A stretch of DNA of 64,000 nt from Olsenella_K sp036454645 (GCA_036454645.1 JAZHSQ010000005.1:11172-75171), one strand, 5' to 3'. Positions 16,320-24,527 are shown, counted from the first letter of the stretch. A program made the numbers and translations. The notes: generated from the sequence alone by a model not told the origin.

Positions 16320-16721
16320 CTACACGCGACGGCGCTTCATCGGGCGGCAGCCGTTGTGCGCGATCGGGGTCTTGTCCTGGATGCCGGAAACCTCGAGGCC
16401 GGCGGCCTGGAGGGAGCGGATTGCGGTCTCGCGGCCGGAGCCGGGGCCCTTGACGAAGACCTGGACCTTGTGGAGGCCGTGCTCCATGGCAGCCTTGGCG
16501 CACGCCTCGGCGGCCACCTGGGCAGCGAACGGCGTGGACTTGCGGGAGCCCTTGAAGCCCACGGTGCCGCCGGACTGCCAGGCGATGACGTTGCCCTGCG
16601 GGTCGGTGATGGAGATGATCGTGTTGTTGAACGTGCTCTTGATGTGAGCCTGGCCCACGGCGATGTTCTTGCGCTCTGCGCGGCGCACGTGCTGGGTGCG
16701 CTGGTTCTTCTTCTGAGGCAT
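16320..16721 (-). CDS. rpsK: 30S ribosomal protein S11
   Basis: Platform protein of the small subunit. Characteristic segments are HIKSTFNNTIISITD, GTVGFKGSRKSTPFAAQ, GPGSGRE and the basic tail NGCRPMKRRRV. The 133 residues are normal. It lies 11 nt after rpsM and 18 nt before rpsD within the alpha operon. Confidence 0.98.
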   Translation of the reverse strand: MPQKKNQRTQHVRRAERKNIAVGQAHIKSTFNNTIISITDPQGNVIAWQSGGTVGFKGSRKSTPFAAQVAAEACAKAAMEHGLHKVQVFVKGPGSGRETAIRSLQAAGLEVSGIQDKTPIAHNGCRPMKRRRV

Positions 16722-16732
16722 GCTCTACTCCC

Positions 16733-17104
16733 TTACGCCTTCTTCTTTGCACCGATCTGACGCTTCTTGCCCTTGCGGGTGCGTGCGTTGGTGTGGGTGC
16801 GCTGGCCGTGGACAGGGAGGCCCTTGCGGTGACGAAGGCCGCGGTAGCAGCCAATCTCCATCAGGCGGGCGGTGTTCTGGCGCACCTCGCGGCGAAGGTC
16901 GCCCTCGGTGGTGTAGTTCGCGTCGATGAAGTCACGAATCTTCGTGACCTCCTCCTCGGTGAGGTCCTTGACGCGGGTGGAAGGGTCGACGCCGGTGCCG
17001 GCGCAGATCTTCTTGGCCCTTGCGGGGCCGATGCCGTACAGGTAAGTAAGGCCAACCTCAGTACGCTTGTCGTTCGGGAGGTCGACGCCATTGATACGTG
17101 CCAA
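16733..17104 (-). CDS. rpsM: 30S ribosomal protein S13
   Basis: Head protein forming intersubunit bridges. MARINGVDLPNDKR at the start, LTYLYGIGPARAKKIC and the basic tail are typical; length is 123 residues. The start codon is TTG (17104) with GAGGAG 8 nt upstream, unusual for a highly expressed gene. It follows rpmJ by 15 nt. Confidence 0.97.
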   Translation of the reverse strand: MARINGVDLPNDKRTEVGLTYLYGIGPARAKKICAGTGVDPSTRVKDLTEEEVTKIRDFIDANYTTEGDLRREVRQNTARLMEIGCYRGLRHRKGLPVHGQRTHTNARTRKGKKRQIGAKKKA

Positions 17105-17119
17105 CTTCGAGCTCCTCTC

Positions 17120-17233
17120 TTAACCCTGACGCTGCTTGTGGCGCGGGTTTTCGCAGATGACGTAAACCTTGCCGTGGCGACGGATGATCTTGCACTTGTC
17201 GCACATCTTCTTGACAGAAGGACGTACCTTCAT
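17120..17233 (-). CDS. rpmJ: 50S ribosomal protein L36
   Basis: A 37-residue zinc-ribbon ribosomal protein, too short for most ORF lists. The sequence starts MKVRPSVKKMCDKCKIIRR, and a CxxC pair, a later Cys (VICENPRHK) and a His supply the zinc ligands. ATG 17233 has GGAAGGAAG upstream. It lies between infA and rpsM, its standard position. Confidence 0.97.
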   Translation of the reverse strand: MKVRPSVKKMCDKCKIIRRHGKVYVICENPRHKQRQG

Positions 17234-17320
17234 CGTTCTTCCTTCCTACAGTGCTTATACGATCTATGTACTCGCGCAGCCGCTCGCGTTGTTTCCAAAG
17301 GCTGCTGGGGCCTCTGGGCC

Positions 17321-17539
17321 CTACTTGTAGCGGTAGGTGATCCGGCCCTTGGTGAGGTCGTAGGGCGACATCCCGACGACGACCTTGTCACCCGGCAGGA
17401 TCCTGATGTAGTTCATCCGGATCTTGCCCGAGATGGTGCACATGATGACCTTGCCGTTCTCGAGCTCGACGTTGAACATGGCGTTGGGGAGGGGCTCCAC
17501 GACCTTGCCCTCAAGCTCAATTGCGTCCTGTTTGCTCAC
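17321..17539 (-). CDS. infA: Translation initiation factor IF-1
   Basis: Binds the ribosomal A site during initiation. The OB-fold sequence SKQDAIELEGKVVEPLPNAMF and the end ITYRYK are typical. I choose the GTG at 17539 because it gives exactly the canonical 72 residues; a GTG three codons earlier overlaps the likely ribosome binding site. A long hairpin separates it from map upstream, so infA may head its own transcript. Confidence 0.95.
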   Translation of the reverse strand: MSKQDAIELEGKVVEPLPNAMFNVELENGKVIMCTISGKIRMNYIRILPGDKVVVGMSPYDLTKGRITYRYK

Positions 17540-17571
17540 GCTGGACACCTTTCCTACCTATTGACAGCAAC

Positions 17572-17577
17572 TGTATA
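17572..17577 (-). promoter_or_regulatory. Candidate -10 for the infA-rplQ segment
   Basis: The minus strand reads TATACA about 33 nt before the infA start, just after the map hairpin. A TTCCCC lies 17 nt upstream, a poor -35. Weak evidence. Confidence 0.3.
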
Positions 17578-17594
17578 TCCTACATAAACGACAC

Positions 17595-17639
17595 GGGGAA
17601 GTCCACGTTGCATCTTTTCAACACAACGTGGACTCCCCC
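17595..17639 (-). terminator. Long hairpin between map and infA
   Basis: A 16-bp stem (17595-17610 with 17624-17639, one G-U pair) with a 13-nt loop lies 18 nt after the map stop. The following minus-strand sequence, GTGTCGTTTATG, is only mildly T-rich. Likely a terminator or attenuator inside the spc-alpha string. Confidence 0.65.
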
Positions 17640-17657
17640 TCGGAGCTGGGCCTTAGC

Positions 17658-18449
17658 CTACTCCCTGCCGCCCTCCATGTCGCACCACGGACCCTGGTCG
17701 TCCGACGTGAGCACGACGGGGCCGTCCTTGGTGATGCCGATGGTGTTCTCGTAGTGTGCGGCGGGCAGGCCGTCGGCCGTCTGGACAGTCCAGCCGTTGC
17801 TCAGCACGCGCGTGCGGTACGTCCCGAGCGTAACCATGGGCTCTATCGCGATGACCATGCCGACCTGCAGCCTAACGCCCCTCCCCCGCTTGCCGAAGTT
17901 GGGTACGGCGGGGTCCTCCTGCATCCTGTGCCCCACGCCGTGGCCCACGTAGTCGCGGACGACCCCGTAGCCGTTGCGCTCGGCGAGCGTCTGGACGGCG
18001 TAGCCGATGTCCCCGACGTGGTTGCCGGGCACGGCCTGCTCGATGCCCGCCTTGAGGCAGTCACGCGTGACCTCGCAGAGGCCGCGGATCTCGTCGGAGA
18101 CCTCGCCCACCAGGAAGGTCCAGGCGTTGTCCCCCGCCCAGCCCCCCTTGTTGGCGCCGGTGTCGATCGAGACGATGTCGCCGCTTTTGAGGATGGCGTC
18201 AGGAGAGGGGATGCCGTGGACGACCTGCTCGTTCACCGACGCGCACACGCTCGCCGGGAACCCCCCGAACCCCTTGAACCCGGGGGTCGCGCCGTGGAGC
18301 CTGATGAAGCTCTCGACCACGCGGTCTATCTCCTGCGTGCTGACGCCCGGCTTGCACATGGAGCCGGCCCGCCTCAGCGCGGACTTCGAGAGGGTGCCGG
18401 CCGTGGCGCGGTACCCCTCCATCTCCTCTGCCGTCTTGATGTGGATCAT
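17658..18449 (-). CDS. map: Type I methionine aminopeptidase
   Basis: Removes the initiator Met from nascent proteins. The 263 residues contain the metal ligands in order: two Asp in SIDTGANKGGWAGDNAW, His in GHGVGH, Glu in IAIEPM and Glu in HYENTIGIT. Family signature DYVGHGVGHRMQEDPAVPNFG is clear. The ATG at 18449 overlaps the adk stop as ATGA, so adk and map are translationally coupled. Confidence 0.97.
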   Translation of the reverse strand: MIHIKTAEEMEGYRATAGTLSKSALRRAGSMCKPGVSTQEIDRVVESFIRLHGATPGFKGFGGFPASVCASVNEQVVHGIPSPDAILKSGDIVSIDTGANKGGWAGDNAWTFLVGEVSDEIRGLCEVTRDCLKAGIEQAVPGNHVGDIGYAVQTLAERNGYGVVRDYVGHGVGHRMQEDPAVPNFGKRGRGVRLQVGMVIAIEPMVTLGTYRTRVLSNGWTVQTADGLPAAHYENTIGITKDGPVVLTSDDQGPWCDMEGGRE

Positions 18450-19075
18450 GAAAGGTGGAGCTCCCTCTTGACGTCGGCGTAGACCTCGTCGACCGGGCGG
18501 TCGCCGTCGACCTTCAGGAGCTTGTGCTGGCCGCCGTAGTACTCGATGAGCGGCGCCGTCTGGCTCTGGTAGGTGTCGAGGCGGTGCTGAATCGTCTCGG
18601 GCTTGTCGTCGTCGCGTTGGTACATCTCGCCGCCGCAGCGCGGGCACCTCTCGGTGCCGGCCGGCGCGGTGTAGCCGCAGCTCTTGCAGGTCCTGCGCGA
18701 GGAGAGCCTCTTCACGATGACGTCGGAGGCCACGTCGATGAGGAGCGCCCCGTCCAGAGCGATGCCGGCGCTCGAGAGCTCGGAGTCAAGGCTCACTGCC
18801 TGCGCGGTGTTGCGGGGGAAGCCGTCGAGGATGAAGCCGCGTTTGGCGTCGTCCTCCTCGAGCCTTTCCTTGACCAGGTCGATCACGAGCTTGTCCGGCA
18901 CGAGGGAGCCTGCGTCCATGTACTCCTTCGCCTGCTTGCCGAGCTTGGTGCCCGCCTTGACCGCCGCACGGAGGAGGTCGCCGGTCGAGATGTGGGCCAC
19001 GCCATAGTCACGGACGAGCATCTGGGCCTGCGTTCCCTTGCCTGCGCCAGGGGCGCCGAGAAGAACTATGTTCAT
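18446..19075 (-). CDS. adk: Adenylate kinase
   Basis: Interconverts ATP+AMP and 2 ADP. P-loop GAPGAGKGTQ at residues 7-16, AMP-site STGDLLR, and ILDGFPRN are present. The LID domain carries a zinc knuckle (CKSCGY...CPRCGG), the long zinc-binding form common in Gram-positives. Length is 209 residues. Gene order secY-adk-map-infA is standard, but a gap of about 200 bp with a hairpin separates it from secY. Confidence 0.98.
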   Translation of the reverse strand: MNIVLLGAPGAGKGTQAQMLVRDYGVAHISTGDLLRAAVKAGTKLGKQAKEYMDAGSLVPDKLVIDLVKERLEEDDAKRGFILDGFPRNTAQAVSLDSELSSAGIALDGALLIDVASDVIVKRLSSRRTCKSCGYTAPAGTERCPRCGGEMYQRDDDKPETIQHRLDTYQSQTAPLIEYYGGQHKLLKVDGDRPVDEVYADVKRELHLS

Positions 19076-19119
19076 GCGCTTTCCTTTCCGTCGCTCATCG
19101 AGCGAAGTGCCGTCCTCCT

Positions 19120-19125
19120 AGTGTA
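19120..19125 (-). promoter_or_regulatory. Candidate -10 upstream of adk
   Basis: TACACT on the minus strand lies about 45 nt before the adk ATG, with no convincing -35. It sits downstream of the secY hairpin, where a new promoter would be expected. Confidence 0.25.
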
Positions 19126-19214
19126 CTCGTCTTGCCCGTCGAGGCCGCCATCCCTGGGGCGGGTGGGCGCCTCGCGCCTCCCGCGCGGCTGCGCGACCCC
19201 GCCGGATACGAGAA

Positions 19215-19242
19215 GAGGGCGGAAGCCAAGGCTTCCACCCTC
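19215..19242 (-). terminator. Hairpin after secY
   Basis: A near-perfect 13-bp inverted repeat GAGGGTGGAAGCC/GGCTTCCGCCCTC (one G-U pair) lies 31 nt after the secY stop. It is followed on the minus strand by TTCTCGT, not a clean T tract. Probable full or partial terminator at the end of the spc segment. Confidence 0.6.
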
Positions 19243-19273
19243 TCGAATCGCATAGCAACGACCCTATCGGAGG

Positions 19274-20560
19274 CTACTTGAAGAACCCCTCGTAGTTGTG
19301 CATCTTGAGCTGGCTCTCCAGCGACGCCAGCGTATCGAGCGCGACTCCCACCATAATCAGGATCGACGTGCCGCCGAACGCCTGGATGAGCGAGTTCGAC
19401 GTGAACGCGAAGACGATCGAGGGGACCACCGCGACGACCGCCATGAAGACGGCGCCGGGGAGCGTGATGTGGCTGATCACGTTCTTGATGTAGTCGGCCG
19501 TCGCCTGGCCCGGCCTCACGCCCGGGATGAAGCCGCCGGACTTGCGAAGCTGGTCCGCCGTCTGCTCCGGGTTGAACACCATGGAGGTGTAGAAGTACGC
19601 GAAGAAGACGATCAGCACCACGGAGAGGAGCCAGTTGATCCAGCCGGTCGAGACCGCGTTGGCAAAGGCCTGCATCCAGTGGACGTTGGGGAAGAAGACC
19701 GCGATCTGCGCGGGCAGGTACAGGATGGCCGAGGCGAAGATGATCGGCACGACACCGGCCGTGTTCACCTTGATCGGCAGGTAGGTGGACTGCCCGCCCA
19801 TGATCCTGCGACCCACGACGCGCTTGGCGTACTGGACCGGAATCCTGCGCTGGCCGCGCTCGACGTAGACGATCAGCGGAATGGCAATCAGGATGACCAG
19901 CAGCGTCACGACCGTGAGGACGGGCCCGTTAGCGGAGTTCTGCACCGAGCCGATGAGTGCCGTCGGCAGGCCCGCCATTATGTTGGCGAAGATGATCAGG
20001 GACATTCCGTTGCCGATGCCGCGCTGGGTGATGACCTCGCCGAGCCACATGATGATGATCGCGCCAGTCAGCAGCGTCCCGACGATGATGACGTCCTCGA
20101 CGGGCTCGGGGAACCCGATGTTGGAGAAGTCCAGCCCGTACTGGCTGCTCTTGAAGAGGAAGAGGTAGCCGATCGCGTTGAGCAGCGCGAGCGCCACGGT
20201 GAGGTAGCGCGTGTACTGCGTGATCTTGCGCTGGCCGGCCTCTCCCTCCTGCGCGAGCTCGGAGAGCGAGGGAATCACCGCCTGGAGCATCTGGAGGATG
20301 ATCTGGGCGGTGATGTAGGGCATGATGCCCAGGGCAAACACCGACATGCGCGACAGGGCGCCACCCGAGAAGAGGTTGAGCACAGCGATTGCACCGCTGC
20401 CGCTCGCCGCCTGGTTGTAAGCGCTCAGCATGCCGGTGACCGGGATGCCGGGCACTGGCAGGTAGGCGCCGAAGCGGTAGATCAGCAGGATGGCGATGGT
20501 GAGAAGAATCTTCTCCCGAAGCTCCTTGGCGCGGAATGCGTTGGTGATTGCCTTTAGCAC
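19274..20560 (-). CDS. secY: Protein translocase subunit SecY
   Basis: Channel-forming subunit of the Sec translocon. It has ten predicted membrane helices over 428 residues; family landmarks are YRFGAYLPVPGIP near the N-terminus, GIMPYITAQIILQ, and RGIGNGMSLIIF. GTG 20560 starts inside the end of rplO (7-nt overlap), indicating coupling. secE is elsewhere in the window, next to nusG. Confidence 0.98.
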   Translation of the reverse strand: MLKAITNAFRAKELREKILLTIAILLIYRFGAYLPVPGIPVTGMLSAYNQAASGSGAIAVLNLFSGGALSRMSVFALGIMPYITAQIILQMLQAVIPSLSELAQEGEAGQRKITQYTRYLTVALALLNAIGYLFLFKSSQYGLDFSNIGFPEPVEDVIIVGTLLTGAIIIMWLGEVITQRGIGNGMSLIIFANIMAGLPTALIGSVQNSANGPVLTVVTLLVILIAIPLIVYVERGQRRIPVQYAKRVVGRRIMGGQSTYLPIKVNTAGVVPIIFASAILYLPAQIAVFFPNVHWMQAFANAVSTGWINWLLSVVLIVFFAYFYTSMVFNPEQTADQLRKSGGFIPGVRPGQATADYIKNVISHITLPGAVFMAVVAVVPSIVFAFTSNSLIQAFGGTSILIMVGVALDTLASLESQLKMHNYEGFFK

Positions 20561-21003
20561 GCGGGTTCTACCTTCCCTCCGGCGGCCTCGATCTTGGCCT
20601 TGGCAGAGGCGGACACCTTGTCGACCCTGACGGTCAGCTTCTTGGTGAGCTCACCGTCGCCGAGGACCTTGACGGGGACGTAGTCGTGCTTGATGACGCC
20701 CTTGGCGAGGAGGGACTCGGCGTCCACGGTCTCGCCGTCATTGTAGAGGACCTCGAGGCGCGCGACGTTGACGGGGGCGTACTCGACGCGGTTGTGGTTC
20801 TTGAAGCCGGGGAGCTTGGGGAGGCGCATAGCGAGCGGCGTCTGGCCGCCCTCGAAGCCCGCGCCCTTGCCGCCGCCGGAGCGGGAGAGCTGGCCCTTGG
20901 AGCCGCGGCCCGCGGTCGTGCCATAGCCGGAGCCGTTGCCGCGACCGACGCGCTTGCGAGACTGCCTGGAGCCCTCCGCGGGACGAAGATCATTGAGCTG
21001 CAT
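20554..21003 (-). CDS. rplO: 50S ribosomal protein L15
   Basis: Late-assembly large-subunit protein. The N-terminal LNDLRPAEGSRQSRKRVGRG followed by the GRGSKGQ-SRSGGGKGAGFEGGQTPL loop is diagnostic. Length is 149 residues. It overlaps secY by 7 nt and follows rpmD by 12 nt. Confidence 0.98.
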   Translation of the reverse strand: MQLNDLRPAEGSRQSRKRVGRGNGSGYGTTAGRGSKGQLSRSGGGKGAGFEGGQTPLAMRLPKLPGFKNHNRVEYAPVNVARLEVLYNDGETVDAESLLAKGVIKHDYVPVKVLGDGELTKKLTVRVDKVSASAKAKIEAAGGKVEPAC

Positions 21004-21015
21004 TTGGGTGACTCC

Positions 21016-21207
21016 TTAGTTTTCCGTGACCTCGACAAGGTGCTTGACCTTGAAGATCATTCCACGAACGCTCGGGTTGTCGGGCAGCACCGAAGTGTCG
21101 CCGATCTTGCGGAGACCCATGGCGAAGCAGGTCCTGGTCTGGTCCTTCTTGACCTGGGTGACAGCGCTGCGCACCAGCTTGACGGTGAGCGTCTTCTCGT
21201 CTGCCAT
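21016..21207 (-). CDS. rpmD: 50S ribosomal protein L30
   Basis: Small 63-residue large-subunit protein. TLTVKLVRSAVTQVKKDQ-T, LGLRKIGDT-type segment (here MGLRKIGDTSVL) and the closing VKHLVEVTEN identify it. It lies 3 nt after rpsE and 12 nt before rplO. Confidence 0.97.
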   Translation of the reverse strand: MADEKTLTVKLVRSAVTQVKKDQTRTCFAMGLRKIGDTSVLPDNPSVRGMIFKVKHLVEVTEN

Positions 21208-21210
21208 GGA

Positions 21211-21735
21211 TTAGTCCTCCTTCTTGCTGCCGAACATCTGGCCCACGGTCATGCCGCGGCGCTCGGCGGTCTCCTCGGGGCTGGAGAGCTCCTTGAGGCC
21301 CTCGGCGGCAGCCTTGATGATGTTCAGGGCGTTGTCGGTGCCGAGGGACTTCGAGATGACGTTCTTGATGCCGGCCAGCTCGAAGAGCGGACGGACGGGG
21401 CCGCCGGCGATGACGCCGGTACCCTCGATGGCGGGCCTGATCATGACGCGGCCCGCGCCGTAGTGGCCCTCGACCCTGTGGGGGATGGTGCCGGACTCGG
21501 TGACGGGCACCTTGAACATGTTCTTCTTGGCGTCGTCGACGGCCTTCTGGATGGCCAGGGGCACCTCGGCGGACTTGCCCATGCCGATGCCCACGTTGCC
21601 CTTGCCGTCACCGACGGCGACGAGGGCGAGCAGCGACATGCGGCGACCGCCCTTGACCGTCTTGGAGACGCGGTGGATGTAGACGACGCGCTCCTGAAGA
21701 TCGGAGTCCTCCTGGCGCTTACGATCACGTGGCAT
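21211..21735 (-). CDS. rpsE: 30S ribosomal protein S5
   Basis: Decoding-fidelity protein. The S5 domain RVVYIHRVSKTVKGGRRMSL, GDGKGNVGIGMGKSAEVP, GGPVRPLFELAGIKNVISKSLG are typical. The 174 residues fit. The loop KTVKGGRRM, where spectinomycin-resistance changes arise in other bacteria, looks wild type. Confidence 0.98.
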   Translation of the reverse strand: MPRDRKRQEDSDLQERVVYIHRVSKTVKGGRRMSLLALVAVGDGKGNVGIGMGKSAEVPLAIQKAVDDAKKNMFKVPVTESGTIPHRVEGHYGAGRVMIRPAIEGTGVIAGGPVRPLFELAGIKNVISKSLGTDNALNIIKAAAEGLKELSSPEETAERRGMTVGQMFGSKKED

Positions 21736-21745
21736 GTGATTCCTC

Positions 21746-22114
21746 CTAGAACTTCAGGCCCGCGTTACGGGCACCGTCTGCGAGAGCCTGGATGCGGCCG
21801 TGGTACAGGAAGCCAGAGCGGTCGAAGACGACCTCGGTGACGCCCTTCTCCTGAGCGCGCTCGGCGACGAGCTTGCCGACGAACTCCGCGGCCTCCTTGT
21901 TGGAGCCGACCTTGCCCGTCTCGCGGAACTCGGGGCTCAGGGTCGAGGCGGAGCAGATGGTCTCGTGCGTGTCGTCGTTGATCACCTGGGCGTAGATGTT
22001 AGCGTTGGTGCGGTGAACGGTGAGGCGCGGGCGCTGCTCGGTGCCGTGCATCTTGGCACGGACGCGACGCGCACGGCGCTTCTGGCCCGCCAGCTTAGCC
22101 TGGTTCTTGTTCAT
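21746..22114 (-). CDS. rplR: 50S ribosomal protein L18
   Basis: Binds 5S rRNA. RRARRVRAKMHGT-RPRLTVHRTNANIYAQVI, and the closing VVFDRSGFLYHGRIQALADGAR, with GLKF at the end, are standard L18 sequence. Length is 122 residues. Confidence 0.98.
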   Translation of the reverse strand: MNKNQAKLAGQKRRARRVRAKMHGTEQRPRLTVHRTNANIYAQVINDDTHETICSASTLSPEFRETGKVGSNKEAAEFVGKLVAERAQEKGVTEVVFDRSGFLYHGRIQALADGARNAGLKF

Positions 22115-22132
22115 TCCTTCTCCTTACGTGTG

Positions 22133-22154
22133 CCACCACCTGACGGGGTGGTGG
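22133..22154 (-). other. Hairpin between rplF and rplR
   Basis: A perfect 8-bp stem CCACCACC/GGTGGTGG with a 6-nt loop lies in the 58-bp gap, without a T tract. Likely an mRNA-stability or pausing element. Confidence 0.4.
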
Positions 22155-22172
22155 TCTTGCTTGGCCTAGAGG

Positions 22173-22757
22173 CTACTTGGCGGCCTTGCCGAGCTTCCTG
22201 CGGATGTGCTCGCCCTCGTAGTGGATGCCCTTGCCCTTGTACGGCTCGGGCGGACGCTTGCTGCGGATCTCGGCGGCAACCTGGCCGACCTGCTCCTTGG
22301 AGATGCCCTGGACGGTGATGTGGGTGTTGTCGGGCACGACGAAGCTGATGTTCTCGGGGGCCTTGTAGATGACCTCGTGCGAGTAGCCGAGCGAGAGGTC
22401 GAGGTCATTGCCCTTGAGGGCGGCACGATAGCCGACGCCGGTGAGCTCGAGCTTCTTCTCGAAGCCCTTGTCCACGCCGGTCACCATGTTGTGGAGCACG
22501 GTGCGCGTGGTGCCCTGCTGCGCGTTGGAGGCCTTGTAGGCCTTGGTGTGCTTGTACTGCTCGTCCGTCATGTCCTCGCAGCCCTCGGCGCGCGGGATGA
22601 CGACCAGGATCTCGTCGCCCTCGCGCTGGAACTCGATGAGGTCGGAGAAGGTGCGCTTGAGCTCGCCCTTCCCACCCTTGACGGTGACGGTGGTGCCGTC
22701 GATAGTCACGTCGACCCCGGCGGGGACGGTGACAGGCTGCTTGCCAATACGAGACAT
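22173..22757 (-). CDS. rplF: 50S ribosomal protein L6 with short insertion
   Basis: Large-subunit protein near the factor-binding centre. MSRIGKQPVTVPAGVDV, LTGVGYRA, and the C-terminal RRPPEPYKGKG-type motif (here KRPPEPYKGKGIHYEGE) are diagnostic. The 194 residues exceed the usual ~178-180 because of about 15 extra residues (near EGCEDMTDEQYKHTKAYK) before TRTVLHNMV in the N-terminal domain. Confidence 0.97.
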   Translation of the reverse strand: MSRIGKQPVTVPAGVDVTIDGTTVTVKGGKGELKRTFSDLIEFQREGDEILVVIPRAEGCEDMTDEQYKHTKAYKASNAQQGTTRTVLHNMVTGVDKGFEKKLELTGVGYRAALKGNDLDLSLGYSHEVIYKAPENISFVVPDNTHITVQGISKEQVGQVAAEIRSKRPPEPYKGKGIHYEGEHIRRKLGKAAK

Positions 22758-22786
22758 GTGTCTCCTCCTATCTTTCCCTACCGGAC

Positions 22787-23185
22787 TTACCAGACGTAGC
22801 AGATGACCTCGCCGCCGATGCCGAGCTTACGGGCGTCGCGGTCGCACATCATGCCCTTGGAGGTAGAGATGACGGCGGTGCCGAGGCCGCCGAGAACGCG
22901 AGGCAGATCCTCGGCCTTGGAATAGATGCGAAGGCCGGGCTTGGAAACGCGCTTGATGCCGCGGATGACCTTGGTGTGCTTGGGACCGTACTTCAGCGTG
23001 ATGTGGAGGGTCTTCTGGGGCTCGGTGTCCTCGACGCTGTAGCTCTCGAGGTACCCCTCCTCCGTGATGATCCGCGCGACCTCCACGAGGACCTTGCTGG
23101 AGGGCATGGAGACCTGGTCCTTCTTCGCGGTATTGCCGTTGCGGATACGCGTCAGCATGTCTGCAATGGGATCGGTAACCTTCAT
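22787..23185 (-). CDS. rpsH: 30S ribosomal protein S8
   Basis: Central-domain 16S rRNA binder and, in many bacteria, autogenous repressor of the spc operon. DPIADMLTRIRNGN at the start, RIYSKAEDLPRVLGGLGTAVIST and the ending GGEVICYVW are diagnostic. Length is 132 residues. Confidence 0.98.
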   Translation of the reverse strand: MKVTDPIADMLTRIRNGNTAKKDQVSMPSSKVLVEVARIITEEGYLESYSVEDTEPQKTLHITLKYGPKHTKVIRGIKRVSKPGLRIYSKAEDLPRVLGGLGTAVISTSKGMMCDRDARKLGIGGEVICYVW

Positions 23186-23274
23186 AGATCCTTCTCCTTA
23201 GTTAGTGATGAAACTGCGCGAACGGTTCGTGCGCCCCCATGGGACGTACGCCTCCTCGCGAGGGCCCCTGGGTC

Positions 23275-23460
23275 CTACCAGCTCGCCTTGCGGACGCCAG
23301 GAAGCTCGCCCTTGCTCGCCAGCTCGCGGAAGCAGACGCGGCACAGGCCGAACTTGCGATAGACGGAGTGGGGACGCCCACAACGCTGGCAGCGGTTCTG
23401 CTTGCGCGTCGAGAACTTCGGCTCGCGGTTTGCCTTGACGATCATCGAAGTCTTAGCCAC
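23275..23460 (-). CDS. rpsN: 30S ribosomal protein S14, zinc (type Z) form
   Basis: The 61-residue S14 paralogue with two CxxC pairs (CQRCGR and CRVCFR), typical of Gram-positive housekeeping S14. The start is GTG 23460 with AAGGAGG about 5 nt upstream. Ends ELPGVRKASW, as usual. It sits between rplE and rpsH. Confidence 0.98.
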   Translation of the reverse strand: MAKTSMIVKANREPKFSTRKQNRCQRCGRPHSVYRKFGLCRVCFRELASKGELPGVRKASW

Positions 23461-23480
23461 AAATCCTCCTTCAGGAAGAG

Positions 23481-23501
23481 GCCCCGGCAGCCCGCCGGGG
23501 C
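23481..23501 (-). other. Hairpin between rplE and rpsN
   Basis: A perfect 8-bp stem GCCCCGGC/GCCGGGGC with a 5-nt loop lies in the 60-bp gap just before the rpsN ribosome binding site. No T tract. Confidence 0.4.
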
Positions 23502-23520
23502 AACTTACGAACTTCTACCT

Positions 23521-24081
23521 CTACTCCTGCTTGAACGGGAAGTGGAAGGCCTCGAGAAGCGCCTTGCCCTCCTCGTCGGTGGGAGCGGTGGTAACGATGG
23601 TGATGTCCATGCCACGCGTGTGGTCGATCTTGTCGAAGTCGATCTCCGGGAAGATCAGCTGCTCGGTCACGCCCATGGAGTAGTTGCCACGGCCGTCGAA
23701 GCTCTTGGCGGACAGGCCGCGGAAGTCGCGGATGCGCGGAATGGCGATGGCGATCAGGCGGTCGAGGAACTCCCACATGCGGTCGCCGCGAAGGGTGACC
23801 TTGGCGCCGATGGCCTGGCCCTGGCGCAGGTGGAAGGTCGCGATGGACTTGCGGGCGTGGGTCACGAGCGGCTGCTGGCCGGTGATGGCGCGCAGGTCGG
23901 AGACGGCGCCCTCGATGGCCTTGCTGTCCGTGGCGGCCTCGCCGACGCCCATGTTGACGACGATCTTCTCGATCTTCGGGATCATCATCACGTTGGCGTA
24001 GTTGTACTTCTTCTGGAGCTGGTCGCGGACCTCGTCGTAGTACTTGGTCTTCAGACGCGGGACGTACTTCTCCTCTGCCAT
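23521..24081 (-). CDS. rplE: 50S ribosomal protein L5
   Basis: Binds 5S rRNA and contacts P-site tRNA. Motifs PKIEKIVVNMGVGEA, ITGQQPLVTHARKSIATF, LRGDRMWEFLDRLI and GNYSMGVTEQLIFPEID are standard. ATG 24081 has AAAGGAG 6 nt upstream and gives 186 residues. It follows a 458-bp non-coding gap after rplX, so it probably begins a separate transcript. Confidence 0.98.
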   Translation of the reverse strand: MAEEKYVPRLKTKYYDEVRDQLQKKYNYANVMMIPKIEKIVVNMGVGEAATDSKAIEGAVSDLRAITGQQPLVTHARKSIATFHLRQGQAIGAKVTLRGDRMWEFLDRLIAIAIPRIRDFRGLSAKSFDGRGNYSMGVTEQLIFPEIDFDKIDHTRGMDITIVTTAPTDEEGKALLEAFHFPFKQE

Positions 24082-24206
24082 GTTCACTCCTTTGAATCAT
24101 GGTGGTCTTATGCGCGGGGTCTCTCCTCGCGCCCCCTGGGTCGGCGCCCCAGGAGCCATTGCGGCGCCACGGGCTAGAGTAATCCCGCCTAGTGACGCAA
24201 GCTCAA

Positions 24207-24212
24207 ATGATA
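24207..24212 (-). promoter_or_regulatory. Candidate -10 upstream of rplE
   Basis: TATCAT on the minus strand lies about 126 nt before the rplE ATG, inside the rplX-rplE gap and downstream of two hairpins. The sequence 18 nt upstream is CTGGCA, a weak -35. A promoter is expected here given the hairpins, but support is modest. Confidence 0.35.
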
Positions 24213-24304
24213 GTGTTTCCTCGGCTCGGGTGCCAGGGGGCGGCCCGGGGGAGGTGCTCTTCGCAATATCCCCACGTTTTCTGTGCTGTCCGCGGTAAAT
24301 GGCA

Positions 24305-24336
24305 GGGGGGGTCGTCGATCCTGCGACGACCCCCCC
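24305..24336 (-). terminator. Perfect 13-bp hairpin in the rplX-rplE gap
   Basis: A stem of seven G-C pairs plus TCGTCG (24305-24317 with 24324-24336) has a 6-nt loop. No T tract follows in either direction. It lies in the middle of the 458-bp stretch without genes. The rest of that stretch (24337-24490) shows no coding potential or recognisable element. Confidence 0.5.
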
Positions 24337-24495
24337 GTCACTCAGGCACGTCGCGATCACGCGACCAGACCGAAGCCCCTCGATGGCGCTCGAAGCCGTC
24401 GCATCCGAGTCCTGAGAACTTACTCCCTGCGCAGTCGCCTCGAGACCTCTAAGGCCACGAGGCCACGGTCACAATTCGAGGCGGACATACGAGAA

Positions 24496-24527
24496 GAGGG
24501 CCCCTCCTCGTAAGGAAGGGCCCCCTC
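24496..24527 (-). terminator. Terminator-like hairpin after rplX
   Basis: GAGGG plus CCCTTCCT pairs with AGGAGGGG plus CCCTC around a TACG loop, with a small bulge, 18 nt after the rplX stop. The following minus-strand sequence is TTCTCGTATG. Probable attenuator or terminator inside the S10-spc string. Confidence 0.6.
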
